DNA of 64,000 bases. Origin: Sphingomonadaceae bacterium. Its GTDB lineage: Bacteria; Pseudomonadota; Alphaproteobacteria; Sphingomonadales; Sphingomonadaceae. Of the stretch, positions 27,156 to 35,908 are shown piece by piece (positions within the stretch are counted from its first letter, which is position 1; every line of letters starts with the position of its first letter). The notes under the pieces are model-generated. The model did not search any database, was not told the origin of the DNA, and saw only the letters and a list, made by a program, of their open reading frames with translations. Made by a program: the position numbers and the translations under genes. The stretch covers positions 1 to 64,000 of the forward strand of contig RFPL01000013.1 in assembly GCA_009926135.1 (NCBI GenBank), given 5' to 3'.

Positions 27156-29120
27156 ATGATGATTGATACCGTCAAGGCCGACAGCGGGGTCGCCGCCGCC
27201 CAGTTTGCGCACGAACATGGTCATGGCCATAGTCACGCCAGGGGCGGGTTAGGCAAGCTCGCGATCGGCGCCATCGGTGTCGTCTTCGGCGATATCGGCA
27301 CCAGCCCGCTCTATGCATTTCGCGAAACCTTTGCCTCGCACCATGGCGCGCCGGGTATCCAGGTCGATCCGATCCATATCCACGGCGTGCTCAGCCTCGT
27401 GTTCTGGTCGATGATGATCGTGGTGACGTTCAAATACGTCCTGACCATCATGAAGGCCGACAACAAGGGCGAAGGCGGCAGCCTGGCACTGCTGGCGCTG
27501 ATCAACCGCAAGTCGGAAAACCGGAAATGGACCGGGCCGTTCATTCTGCTCGGCGTCTTCGCCACGGCGCTGTTCTATGGCGATTCGATGATTACCCCCG
27601 CCATGTCGGTACTCTCGGCGACGGAGGGTCTGCAGTATGTGAACCCGGGCTTCGATGCCTGGATCGTGCCGATTGCCGTAGCGATCCTGTTTGGCCTGTT
27701 CGCAATCCAATCGCGCGGCACGGAGCGGGTCGGCAAGCTGTTCGGGCCGATCATGCTGGTCTATTTCGCAACACTCGCGGCGCTCGGCGTGATGCACCTG
27801 ATGGTCATGCCGCAGATCGTGCTGGCAACGATCAACCCGCTTAATGCGCTCAACTTCTTTGCCACTGATGGCTTCCGCGCGTTTGTGGCGATGGGGTCGG
27901 TCGTGCTGGCGGTGACCGGGGCCGAAGCGCTCTATGCGGATATGGGCCACTTCGGCCGCAAGCCGATCGGGGTCAGCTGGTTGGTCTTTGTCCTGCCCGC
28001 GCTGATGCTCAACTACATGGGTCAGGGCGCAATGGTTCTATCCCACACGCCAGAGCAGGCCGCGCTGCTGATCAAGGACCCGTTCTTCCTGATGATCCCG
28101 GGTGAAGTGCGCCTGCCGGTTATCTTCCTGGCGCTGTTGGCCACGATCATTGCCAGCCAGGCGGTGATTTCGGGTGCCTTCAGCCTTACCCAGCAGGCGG
28201 TCCAGCTGGGCTTCATGCCGCGCATGCAGATCAAGCACACCAGTGCGGCTGCAGCGGGCCAGATATATATTCCGGTGATCAACTGGGGCCTGATGATCGC
28301 CGTGATCTTCCTTGTGCTGTTCTTCCGTTCATCCAGCAACCTTGCTGCGGCCTATGGCATCGCGGTTACGGGCGCGATGTTCATCGATACGATCCTGCTC
28401 GCCGCCGTGCTGGTCAGCCTGTGGCGCTGGCCGGTGTGGAAGGCCGCGCCGCTGGTCATCGCCTTCATCATTGTCGACATGGCCTATCTGGGCGCCAACC
28501 TGCTCAAGGTGCCTTCGGGCGGCTGGGTGCCGCTGGTGATCGGCATGGCCATCTTCACGTTGCTGACCTCGTGGTCGCGCGGCCGGGCGCTGATGCGCGC
28601 GTCGATGGCTGACGGGGCGATCCCGATGGAAGTCTTCGCCAAGAGTGCCCATTCCAGCGCCACGCGCGTGCCAGGCACGGCGATCTTCATGGCTTCGACC
28701 GCCTCTGGCGTGCCTTCGGCGCTGCTGCACAACATCAAGCACAACAAGGTGCTGCACGAACGCGTCGTGATCCTTACTGTTGCGATCCAGGACGTGCCGT
28801 TTGTCGATGAGAGTGAGCGGTGCAGCGTCAAGGATCTGGGCCAGGGCTTTTACCGCATGTCGCTGCGCTATGGGTTCCTGGAAGAGACCGACGTGCCGGC
28901 CGCGCTCAAGCGGGCAGACATCTGTGGTGGTCCGTTCGAGATGATGAAGACCAGCTTCTTCCTCTCACGCCAGACACTGCTGCCTTCGGCCAAGCCGGGC
29001 ATGGCGCTGTGGCGTGAAAAGCTGTTCGCCTGGATGCTGCGCAACGCCGCCAGCGCGATGGAATTCTTCCGCCTGCCCACGAACCGGGTGGTGGAACTGG
29101 GCAGTCAGGTCGAGATCTAG
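27156..29120 (+). CDS. kup: KUP-type potassium uptake transporter
   Basis: A 654-residue KUP/HAK/KT transporter, probably a K+/H+ symporter. It has the N-terminal [12 protein letters not shown] motif, about twelve membrane segments over residues 25-460, and a cytoplasmic C-terminal domain of about 190 residues. A His-rich stretch ([13 protein letters not shown]) precedes the first helix; it resembles metal-binding tails but its role is unknown. ATG codons at 27156 and 27159 are both possible starts. Two palindromes lie between it and the opposing gene. Confidence 0.95.
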   Translation: MMIDTVKADSGVAAAQFAHEHGHGHSHARGGLGKLAIGAIGVVFGDIGTSPLYAFRETFASHHGAPGIQVDPIHIHGVLSLVFWSMMIVVTFKYVLTIMKADNKGEGGSLALLALINRKSENRKWTGPFILLGVFATALFYGDSMITPAMSVLSATEGLQYVNPGFDAWIVPIAVAILFGLFAIQSRGTERVGKLFGPIMLVYFATLAALGVMHLMVMPQIVLATINPLNALNFFATDGFRAFVAMGSVVLAVTGAEALYADMGHFGRKPIGVSWLVFVLPALMLNYMGQGAMVLSHTPEQAALLIKDPFFLMIPGEVRLPVIFLALLATIIASQAVISGAFSLTQQAVQLGFMPRMQIKHTSAAAAGQIYIPVINWGLMIAVIFLVLFFRSSSNLAAAYGIAVTGAMFIDTILLAAVLVSLWRWPVWKAAPLVIAFIIVDMAYLGANLLKVPSGGWVPLVIGMAIFTLLTSWSRGRALMRASMADGAIPMEVFAKSAHSSATRVPGTAIFMASTASGVPSALLHNIKHNKVLHERVVILTVAIQDVPFVDESERCSVKDLGQGFYRMSLRYGFLEETDVPAALKRADICGGPFEMMKTSFFLSRQTLLPSAKPGMALWREKLFAWMLRNAASAMEFFRLPTNRVVELGSQVEI

Positions 29121-29134
29121 GTCAAGGCGTGGTC

Positions 29135-29154
29135 ACCCCGGGCTTGACCGGGGG
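29135..29154. repeat. intergenic palindrome, CTTGA orientation
   Basis: ACCCCGGG-CTTGA-CCGGGGG is an inverted repeat between the convergent kup and coiled-coil genes. It is in opposite orientation to the second copy at 29188 and is similar to the element at 8100. The pair may act as a bidirectional transcription barrier. Confidence 0.55.
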
Positions 29155-29187
29155 GCCCATCGTTCTTTCCAAAGCCGAGCAAGCCGG

Positions 29188-29208
29188 ACCCCGGATCAAG
29201 TCCGGGGT
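29188..29208. repeat. intergenic palindrome, TCAAG orientation
   Basis: ACCCCGGA-TCAAG-TCCGGGGT has perfect eight-base arms with a five-base loop. It is the mirror-oriented partner of the element at 29135-29154, forming a REP-like pair. Confidence 0.6.
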
Positions 29209-29230
29209 GTCGCAATTCAGCTTGTGCGGC

Positions 29231-31828
29231 TTAATTCCGCAGTCGCTCGATCGCCTGGGCCAGAGCCACGTAGAGCTTGCCCATGTCGCTGCTCAGCAAG
29301 GTCACGCCCAGGGCATGGCCATCACGGGTGGAGAGCAGCTGGCGCAGCATCGCTTCGAAATCGTGGATGTAACGGCTGACGTGTTCGCGGAAGCCCGGCT
29401 CGTCCTGGAACAGGCGGGTGATCGCCTTGGTCTCGGTCGGTTCCAGCAGCCGCACGGCGCGGCGGGTGAAGACGCCGCGATCACCCTTCAGGTAGGCTGC
29501 CCACGCCGTATCGGAAACGTCGGCATCCATCGCCCGGGCAATGTCGATCGCGTTGGAGTTCAGCGCCTCGGTAATCAGCGCGACGCGCCGGGCAAAGTCG
29601 TTGTCGACCTGCTCTTCGGCACGCTGGCGGGTCTGGGCGACGCGCCGTTCCAGATTGCCAGCCAGTTCGTTGACCTTGGCAAGCTGGTCGCGCAGCTGGA
29701 TTGCTGCTTCGCGGCTGACGCCGGAGGCGCGTGCGGCAGCACCCTCAAGCTGTTCGGCAACTTCCACCGTACGCGCGCGGACGGCAGCGTCGATTGCGGC
29801 ACCACTCTGTTCGGCAAGTCGCTCGGCCAGGGCTTTCACTGCTGCGGCGCTGTTGCCTTCGAGTTCGCCAACCGTGTCGCGTGCCGCCGCCGCCAGGGCC
29901 TCGATCGCGCTCTTCAGTTCAGCCTGGGCTTGTTCGGCCAGCGCCAGGCTTTCGCCGCGGGTTGCGGTCAGGGTCTGCTGCATCGCGCTCAGCGTCGCTG
30001 CCTGGCTTTCGGTTTTCCCGGCCAGTTCGCCTAGTAGCTCGTCGCTGCGGGTGATGTGGGTCAACAGGCCTGCGCCCCGGCTCTCCGCCTCGCCCGCCAC
30101 ATCGCGCAGGGCGGCTGTGCGAGCCTCGATTTCGACCAACTTCGCTTCGCCGGCGCTCATCGCCGCCGGCAGGTCAGCCGAGGCATGGGTCACGCTGGCC
30201 TGGATCAGTTCGAGCAGGCGGACCGAATTGTCGGTTAGTTGCAGTACCGACCGGTCCGTCCCGGCCAAGGCCTCGCGGCTGGCGGCAAGCCGTTCAGCCA
30301 GAGTGGCGAGACTGGCCGCCAGTTCGTTTTGTGCGGTGCCCCCTTGGGCTGCGGCTTCGCGGATGTTCTCGCCAAAGGTATCGAGCTGATGGGCGATTTC
30401 GGACGTGTACGTCAGCATCTGCTGAGCGCGCTCTTCCTGTTCGGCGCGGCGCTGGGCAAGGACCAGATCCAGCGCCTCCATCTGCGCGTTCAGCGTCGCG
30501 CCGAACTGTTCGTGCCGCTGGGCCAGGTCGCTGCGGCGGCGTTCGAGCTCTTCGGCAAAGGCGCGGTCGCGTTCCGCCAGCCGCAGGTCGACATCCTCTG
30601 CTTCCTTGGCCAATTCGGCCAGGCGGTGCCGTGCAGATTCGAGGGCTTGTTCGTCAATCTCGCTGACCTGGCCAATCGCGCTGCGCAAATCGTCGACCAG
30701 GCGGCTGGTTGCATTCCGCCAGGCTTCAAGCGCTCCGGCCTCAGCGTCACGCAGCGCGCGGCCGATTGCGGTGCCTTCGTCGCGCACGGCGGAAAGGCGC
30801 GCGCGCAACGAAACGAGACTGGCCTCTTCGGCGGCATCGAGCAGGCTGCGCGCTTCCGTCAGTTCGCTGGCAAGGGCATTGGCGCGCGTGCGGATGCCGG
30901 CCAGAGCGGCCACTTCATGGGCATCGAGTTCACCGCGGAAAGCTTCGCCTCGTTCGGCGAGTGCGGCAAACCGCGCCCCGGCAATGGTATCCAGCTGTTC
31001 GGTCTGGCGAGTGAATTCGGCAATCGCGGCGTCGATCCGGTCCGTCAGCGCGGCAACCTGTCGCTCGCTCGCTTGGCCAAACTGGTTGAGGCGGTTGAAG
31101 CCGCCGATCAGGTCCTCGATTTGCGAATGGGCGGTGCGACCGGCTGCGGCGATGGTGTTGGTCACATCCTTGGCCGAACTGGCGATTACTGGCAGTTGTC
31201 CGCGCAGCTTCTCCATGTTCTCGAGCGCCGCAGCGCTGACCGAGCCGAGCGTTTCAACGCGCGTTCCATTGTCCGCCACCAGCGAGGCAAGCTGGCTGGC
31301 GTGCTGTGACAGGCGCTCGCTGGCGACGCGGCCGAGCGATTCAAGATCGCGCGACTGGGCGGCAATAAATTCGCGCGCCAGGCTCAGTTCGCCGTTGATG
31401 GTCGTCAGCCTGGCCTCAAGCGCGGCGGATTCGCGCGCCAGGCCCTGGGTTACGTCGCCAAAGCGACTGGCTTCGCGGCGGCTGTTGCGCATCGCCAGCA
31501 GCCACGCAACGGCGACCAGCAGGATCGGAACCGACCAGTCGCTCAGCCAGGTTGCCCATTGCTGCACTGTTCCGCCGCGCAGCAATTCGGACTGATGAGC
31601 GATGAAAAACAGCCCGGTCCAGCCGGTAACGGCGAGCGCCGCAAGGATTCCTGCCACGATCGGCAGCCACGCCCGAGACGGAGTGGGGACATAATACTCC
31701 TCCACCGCAGGGGGTTCAGCCCATTCCTCTTCAAGCGTCAGCGGCGCTTCCGCGCTTGATTCGGCCGCGTCGGATGCGCCTTCCGGCACGCCCGCGTCGA
31801 TCGCAACGATGCGAGATCCCCTGGTCAT
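29231..31828 (-). CDS. large membrane-anchored coiled-coil protein (TipN-like architecture)
   Basis: An 865-residue protein with an acidic N-terminus (residues 1-50), two membrane helices (about 54-77 and 98-114), and then some 700 residues of predicted coiled coil rich in Ala, Glu, Arg, Leu and Gln. A more globular end follows (about 760-865), with FTRRAVRLLEPTETKAI and a final AIERLRN helix. The layout of two N-terminal helices plus a very long coiled coil in a protein of about 870 residues is that of the Caulobacter polarity factor TipN. I infer similarity from architecture only; I cannot show homology. It is divergent from the Hpt-like gene. Confidence 0.75.
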   Translation of the reverse strand: MTRGSRIVAIDAGVPEGASDAAESSAEAPLTLEEEWAEPPAVEEYYVPTPSRAWLPIVAGILAALAVTGWTGLFFIAHQSELLRGGTVQQWATWLSDWSVPILLVAVAWLLAMRNSRREASRFGDVTQGLARESAALEARLTTINGELSLAREFIAAQSRDLESLGRVASERLSQHASQLASLVADNGTRVETLGSVSAAALENMEKLRGQLPVIASSAKDVTNTIAAAGRTAHSQIEDLIGGFNRLNQFGQASERQVAALTDRIDAAIAEFTRQTEQLDTIAGARFAALAERGEAFRGELDAHEVAALAGIRTRANALASELTEARSLLDAAEEASLVSLRARLSAVRDEGTAIGRALRDAEAGALEAWRNATSRLVDDLRSAIGQVSEIDEQALESARHRLAELAKEAEDVDLRLAERDRAFAEELERRRSDLAQRHEQFGATLNAQMEALDLVLAQRRAEQEERAQQMLTYTSEIAHQLDTFGENIREAAAQGGTAQNELAASLATLAERLAASREALAGTDRSVLQLTDNSVRLLELIQASVTHASADLPAAMSAGEAKLVEIEARTAALRDVAGEAESRGAGLLTHITRSDELLGELAGKTESQAATLSAMQQTLTATRGESLALAEQAQAELKSAIEALAAAARDTVGELEGNSAAAVKALAERLAEQSGAAIDAAVRARTVEVAEQLEGAAARASGVSREAAIQLRDQLAKVNELAGNLERRVAQTRQRAEEQVDNDFARRVALITEALNSNAIDIARAMDADVSDTAWAAYLKGDRGVFTRRAVRLLEPTETKAITRLFQDEPGFREHVSRYIHDFEAMLRQLLSTRDGHALGVTLLSSDMGKLYVALAQAIERLRN

Positions 31829-31859
31829 GGTTAACTTGATACCACGCCCGGGCCTTCAA

Positions 31860-31876
31860 TAAACCCCACTTTAACC
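31860..31876 (+). promoter_or_regulatory. candidate CtrA-binding site
   Basis: TAAA-N7-TTAACC matches the CtrA consensus TTAA-N7-TTAA with one mismatch in the first half and a full TTAACC second half. It lies between the divergent coiled-coil and Hpt-like genes, 24 bases before the latter. Confidence 0.4.
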
Positions 31877-31899
31877 CTTGGCTGCCATAGGCTGCCGCC

Positions 31900-32199
31900 A
31901 TGGTTTATGAAGTTGGAGCCCTTGACGCCACCCTGTCCGCCGCCGCTGGCGAGGATGCGGCGCTGTTTGCCGAGCTGCGGCAGGCCTTTGTCGAGAGCCT
32001 GGCGCGCCAGGTTGACCTGCTCGGCCGGGCCCGCTGCGATGGCAATTGGCAGATCACCGCGATGCGGATCAAGGGACTGGCAGCCAGCTTTCACGCCAAT
32101 GCGCTGATGGACCTGGCCGAAGAGGCACTGGAATCGGCACCCGGCGATCCGATCCCGGTTCGCAAGATCAAGGCCTTTCTGGACGAATACGCCGCCTGA
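31900..32199 (+). CDS. Hpt-like protein lacking the phospho-histidine
   Basis: A 99-residue all-helical protein resembling a histidine phosphotransfer (Hpt) domain. Hpt proteins carry H-x-L-K-G; the matching stretch here is AMRIKGLAASFHANAL, with Met55 in place of the histidine while Lys58 and Gly59 remain. The DLAEEALESAPGDP segment also fits the following Hpt helix. A normal phosphotransfer role is therefore unlikely unless a nearby histidine such as His65 is used. The gene is a single short unit, divergent from the coiled-coil gene. Confidence 0.7.
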   Translation: MVYEVGALDATLSAAAGEDAALFAELRQAFVESLARQVDLLGRARCDGNWQITAMRIKGLAASFHANALMDLAEEALESAPGDPIPVRKIKAFLDEYAA

Positions 32200-32284
32200 T
32201 TGCGTGCTCAGCGGGTTGTGCCTGAGGAATTGAGCCGGTAGTCTGTCGGTTCTTCCCTCACGCCAACAACTGCGGAGGCCGCTC

Positions 32285-33484
32285 TTGCGGGTCGCGCTCA
32301 TCTCCATGCTCGAAACTGGTACCGCTCCGCGCGGCGCGTTGCGCGTGGGCGGGGTTTCGGTGGCGCTGGAGCAGCTTGTGCTGGTCCTTGCCATGGGCTG
32401 CGAGCGGATCTTCTGCCTTGCCGGACGAATGACGCCGGAGATTGCCGCGCTTCAGCATGAAGCGGAGCGGGCAGGTGTGCGGTTCCAGCTGATTCCAGGG
32501 CCGCGCGGCCTGTTAGGGCAAGTGACCGCGACCGACGAGGTAATCGCCCTGGTGGACGGCTTGTTTGCCTCGGTTTCCGATGCCGTGGCCCTGCTGGAGC
32601 CGGGGCCGGCGGTGCTGGTGCAGCCAGCGGAAAGCGCGGTGGAAGCCGGGTTTGAGCGGATCGATCCGATGCTGGCCAGCGGCGGTGCGCTGCGCATTCC
32701 GGGGCGTCTGGTCGAGCGGCTGGCCGATCTGCCGCATGATTGCGACGCTTTCTCCGCGCTGCTGCGGATTGCCCTGCAAGCGGGGATTACCCAACGCTCG
32801 CTCCCACCCGCCGGACAGGGTGACGGGTTCTGGACGCTGCTTGAAAATGAGGAGCAGGCCCACGCGCTGGAACCGCTGTGGATCCGCCGGCGCATCCGCC
32901 ATATCCGGCCATTCAACCCCACTCGCGGGCTGGCGCGGCTGCTGGTACGTCGGTTTGGCCCGGCGCTGCTTCATGCCGGAAGCGGATCGCGCTTTGTTAC
33001 CGCTGCCGCGGTTGTCTTGCTGGTGCTGGCCCTGGGGCTGGGCTGGCTAGGCTGGCCGGGTCCGGCACTGGCCGTTGCGGCGACCAGCTGGCTGCTGGGT
33101 GAGGCCAGCGTTGTGCTCAAGCGGATCGAGGCAGATCGGGTGGTACCGGCCCGGCGCGGGATAAGCTGGCATGGGCTGTTTGACTGGGGCATTGACGGGC
33201 TGCTGGTGCTGCTGGTGGGCTGGGCGATCCCGGTGGAGCCTGCGACGGGTCCATTGGAGCAACTGTTCCCGCCGCTGATGGTCATGGCGCTGTTGCGGAT
33301 CGTACCGCGAGTCTTGCAGCACCCCTGGACGGCCTGGTTGGAGGATCGGGCTTTGCTGGCGATCCTCATTGGCCTGGCCCTGCTGGCAGGGGTGGCCGTT
33401 CCGGTTATTTACGGATTGGCGATTTTACTCGCGGCCTGCGGAATCCTGTGGCCACAAGGGTCTTCGCGGCTAACATCGTCTTAA
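32285..33484 (+). CDS. hypothetical protein: soluble N-terminal domain fused to C-terminal membrane domain
   Basis: A 399-residue protein that I do not recognise by family. Residues 1-220 look soluble alpha/beta, with VGGVSVALEQLVLVLAMGCERIF and strand-helix alternation faintly reminiscent of nucleotidyltransferases. Residues about 238-395 contain several hydrophobic segments. The TTG at 32285 is chosen as start because GGAGG lies six bases upstream; the next ATG (32306) has no such site. The arrangement resembles bifunctional cytidylyltransferase/CDP-alcohol transferase proteins, but the CDP-alcohol signature is not visible, so no function is assigned. Confidence 0.65.
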   Translation: MRVALISMLETGTAPRGALRVGGVSVALEQLVLVLAMGCERIFCLAGRMTPEIAALQHEAERAGVRFQLIPGPRGLLGQVTATDEVIALVDGLFASVSDAVALLEPGPAVLVQPAESAVEAGFERIDPMLASGGALRIPGRLVERLADLPHDCDAFSALLRIALQAGITQRSLPPAGQGDGFWTLLENEEQAHALEPLWIRRRIRHIRPFNPTRGLARLLVRRFGPALLHAGSGSRFVTAAAVVLLVLALGLGWLGWPGPALAVAATSWLLGEASVVLKRIEADRVVPARRGISWHGLFDWGIDGLLVLLVGWAIPVEPATGPLEQLFPPLMVMALLRIVPRVLQHPWTAWLEDRALLAILIGLALLAGVAVPVIYGLAILLAACGILWPQGSSRLTSS

Positions 33485-33486
33485 CC
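33470..33486 (+). promoter_or_regulatory. candidate CtrA-binding site
   Basis: CTAA-N7-TTAACC matches TTAA-N7-TTAA with one mismatch. It overlaps the end of the upstream gene and lies 24 bases before the ATG at 33510, the same distance as the box before the Hpt-like gene. Confidence 0.42.
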
Positions 33487-33509
33487 AAACCTGCGCTACA
33501 GGCTGTCAG

Positions 33510-34466
33510 ATGAGCGAGATGTTTGCCCCGGTCCGGGTTCCACCCACCGTCGAAGAGGTGCTGCGCGATGAATTGGCGCAAGGCGATGCCGTGATCGGCA
33601 CAATCGCGCCAATTCTGCGGCATTTGCTGGCTAACGATGACCATTCCCTGTTCAACGACGAGGTTGTCGCGCGCGTGCGCGGGATGATCGATCACGTTGC
33701 CCGGCAGGTGCTGGACGCGGTGGAAGACGCGCAGGGTGCGGGCGCGCGCCATGATCACGGCGAAGAAACGATTGGGCACGTGGTTTCCGCACTGGTGGAG
33801 CGGTCGGCGCTGCTGGGCCATGTTCACGCCCAGGCGCTGGAATTCCAGCTGACCGAGCGGCTCGAGGTTCGCGTCGCTCTTGATCCGGTGCTGTCGCCGT
33901 TGCTCCAGGCGCTGATCGCCTCTCCGGACAGTGCGACTGCGGCCAGCGCCATGGCGCTGCTGGCATCGCAGGCGCGGTTCATCCAGGCCCAGCGCCGGAT
34001 GCAACTGCCGCTGGCTGAGCTGCCCGCTGACCTGTTCCACGCCGTACTTCAGGCCATGCGGGCGATCGAGGCGGAGCCAGAGGTTCTGGCCGCAGCCGAA
34101 AAGGCCTTGCGGACCGGCTATGATGAAGGCCGCAGCCGGCTTGGGCTGATGGCCCGGCTTGTGCTTGGCATGGGTGGCGGTGCCACGGCGGCGCTGGATG
34201 TCGGCCATGCCGGGGTTGGCCTGTTCCTGACGGCGCTCTCGCTCGGCGCCGGGCAGGACCGCGACTTGACCGCGCTCGCCGCGCACGAGGGACAGTTGGC
34301 CCGCTTCGCGCTGGCCCTGCGGGCAGCCGGCGTGCGGCCCGAGGCGGTCGAGGGACAGTTCCTGGCGATCCATCCCGATGTCAGCTTGCCCGAAGGGTTT
34401 GAAACCCTTGGCGCCGATCGCGCTGCGGCGCTGCTGGCGCGATCCTTTGCAGGTCCGGCCCGCTAG
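33510..34466 (+). CDS. hypothetical helical protein upstream of a kinase-like gene
   Basis: A 318-residue cytoplasmic protein rich in Ala, Leu and Glu, predicted almost all alpha-helical in a repeated helix-pair style. There is no signal peptide, membrane helix or catalytic motif I can recognise. It ends two bases before the ATG of the histidine-kinase-like gene, so the two are almost surely one operon and probably work together. Family unknown to me; a scaffold or sensor partner is inference only. Confidence 0.7.
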   Translation: MSEMFAPVRVPPTVEEVLRDELAQGDAVIGTIAPILRHLLANDDHSLFNDEVVARVRGMIDHVARQVLDAVEDAQGAGARHDHGEETIGHVVSALVERSALLGHVHAQALEFQLTERLEVRVALDPVLSPLLQALIASPDSATAASAMALLASQARFIQAQRRMQLPLAELPADLFHAVLQAMRAIEAEPEVLAAAEKALRTGYDEGRSRLGLMARLVLGMGGGATAALDVGHAGVGLFLTALSLGAGQDRDLTALAAHEGQLARFALALRAAGVRPEAVEGQFLAIHPDVSLPEGFETLGADRAAALLARSFAGPAR

Positions 34467-34468
34467 GC

Positions 34469-35908
34469 ATGGCCGCAAGCGGCGCCTTTCTGGCCCGCGC
34501 TTCGTGCGACGGGAACGATGTTCTGGCATCGGCGGACGAATTGCTGCTGCTGCTGCAACAGCGGTGCGGCGGCGATGTTCCCGGACCTCTGGCCATTCCG
34601 GCGCTACGTGAACTGGTGCAGCGCGCCCGCACACTTGGCCTCAAGCTCGCGCGCAAGATGGAAGCGACCGACGGGCAGGACATGATTACCGCCTGGGTTG
34701 AGGTTGAGCCCGACGCGGAAACCGGAGCTTGCACGATCAGCGTGGTCAATTGGCAGGCCGTGCCGCTGCCCGCCGAAGACCTTAGCGAGACTGCCCTGCG
34801 CCGGGTTGCCATCGACCGGACCGTGGCTGAACTGATTGCCGTGCTTGATGCCGGGCAGGGCCTGATCGCCGTCAATGCCGAGGCCGAGGACTTGGCCGAG
34901 GTCGCCGCAGCAATGCAGGATGGGGCGGGCAAGCCCTGGACGGATTTCATCGCGGTTGAGGGAAGCAGTCATCGCCAGCCGGTCCACTGGCGGCTGCTCG
35001 ATGGCGCTGAAGTGCGGGTGCCGGGATCCGAGCGCAAGTGGCGCGCAACCTTGGTGCCCAAGACCGGGGTTGCTGGTGACATCCATGGCTTCGAGCTGTG
35101 TCTGACGTCTGACACCGTCCTGCCGGAACCCGAGCCATTACCGCGCGCGGTGCCAAGCGAAAGCCGGATGCCGAGCAACGAGCCTGGTCCGGTGGGCCGC
35201 GACATCGCCCCGGTGCTCCGCCAGCCGATTGCCCGGATCATCGCCAATGCCGAGACGATCCGCACGCGCCTGGCCGGACCACTGGCCGAGGAATATGCCG
35301 CCTACGCCGCCGATATCGCCGCGGCCGGGCAGCACCTGCTTTCACTGGTCGAGGACCTCACCGACCTTGAAGTCGTGGAGTCCGAGGATTTCAATACCGC
35401 CCCAGACCGGATTGACCTGGCCGATGTGGCACGCCGCGCCGCCGGTATCCTGGCCGTGCGGGCACAGGAACGCGGCATCACCATCGATGCGCCCAAGGCG
35501 GGCGAGCACTTGCCCGCCATCGCCGAATTCCGCCGGGTGCTGCAGGTCATGCTCAATCTGGTGGGTAATGCGATCCGCTATGCGCCCGACAATTCGCAGG
35601 TGTGGATCCGGCTCGAAGACGCTGGCGGCCGGGCCCGGCTGGTTGTGGCCGATCAGGGGCCGGGCCTCTCGGCCGAGCAACAGTCCCGGGTCTTCGAGAA
35701 GTTCGAGCGGCTGGGCCGCAGCAACGAGGATGGCGGCTCTGGTCTGGGCCTCTACATTTCGCGTCGGCTGGCCCGCGCGATGGGCGGTGACCTGACGATC
35801 GACAGTGCGCCGGGGCAGGGCGCCCGCTTCATCCTGGAAGTGCCGGCTGACCTGCTGGCGTTACGCCCGACGACGGCGCAGCAGCCAGAGTCCGACTGCG
35901 CCGAATAG
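34469..35908 (+). CDS. histidine-kinase-like protein without H-box histidine (pseudo-kinase)
   Basis: A 479-residue soluble protein. Residues about 110-215 look PAS-like. Residues 244-300 align with a HisKA dimerisation helix, but the H-box reads DIAPVLRQPIARI where kinases have S-H-E-L-R-T-P-L, so Pro248 replaces the phosphorylated histidine. The ATPase half is intact: N-box LNLVGNAIRYAP (362-373), G1 DQGPGL (395-400), F-box FEKFERL (409-415) and G2 GSGLGL (423-428). It may bind ATP and signal allosterically, as the atypical kinase DivL does, or phosphorylate elsewhere. Its 3' end overlaps the opposing small gene. Confidence 0.8.
   Translation: MAASGAFLARASCDGNDVLASADELLLLLQQRCGGDVPGPLAIPALRELVQRARTLGLKLARKMEATDGQDMITAWVEVEPDAETGACTISVVNWQAVPLPAEDLSETALRRVAIDRTVAELIAVLDAGQGLIAVNAEAEDLAEVAAAMQDGAGKPWTDFIAVEGSSHRQPVHWRLLDGAEVRVPGSERKWRATLVPKTGVAGDIHGFELCLTSDTVLPEPEPLPRAVPSESRMPSNEPGPVGRDIAPVLRQPIARIIANAETIRTRLAGPLAEEYAAYAADIAAAGQHLLSLVEDLTDLEVVESEDFNTAPDRIDLADVARRAAGILAVRAQERGITIDAPKAGEHLPAIAEFRRVLQVMLNLVGNAIRYAPDNSQVWIRLEDAGGRARLVVADQGPGLSAEQQSRVFEKFERLGRSNEDGGSGLGLYISRRLARAMGGDLTIDSAPGQGARFILEVPADLLALRPTTAQQPESDCAE

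Noticed and set aside
30239..31595. Overlapping plus-strand frames opposite the coiled-coil gene
   Set aside because: The minus-strand frame has a clear membrane-anchor and coiled-coil pattern over its whole length; the plus-strand frames are low-complexity Ser/Arg shadows.
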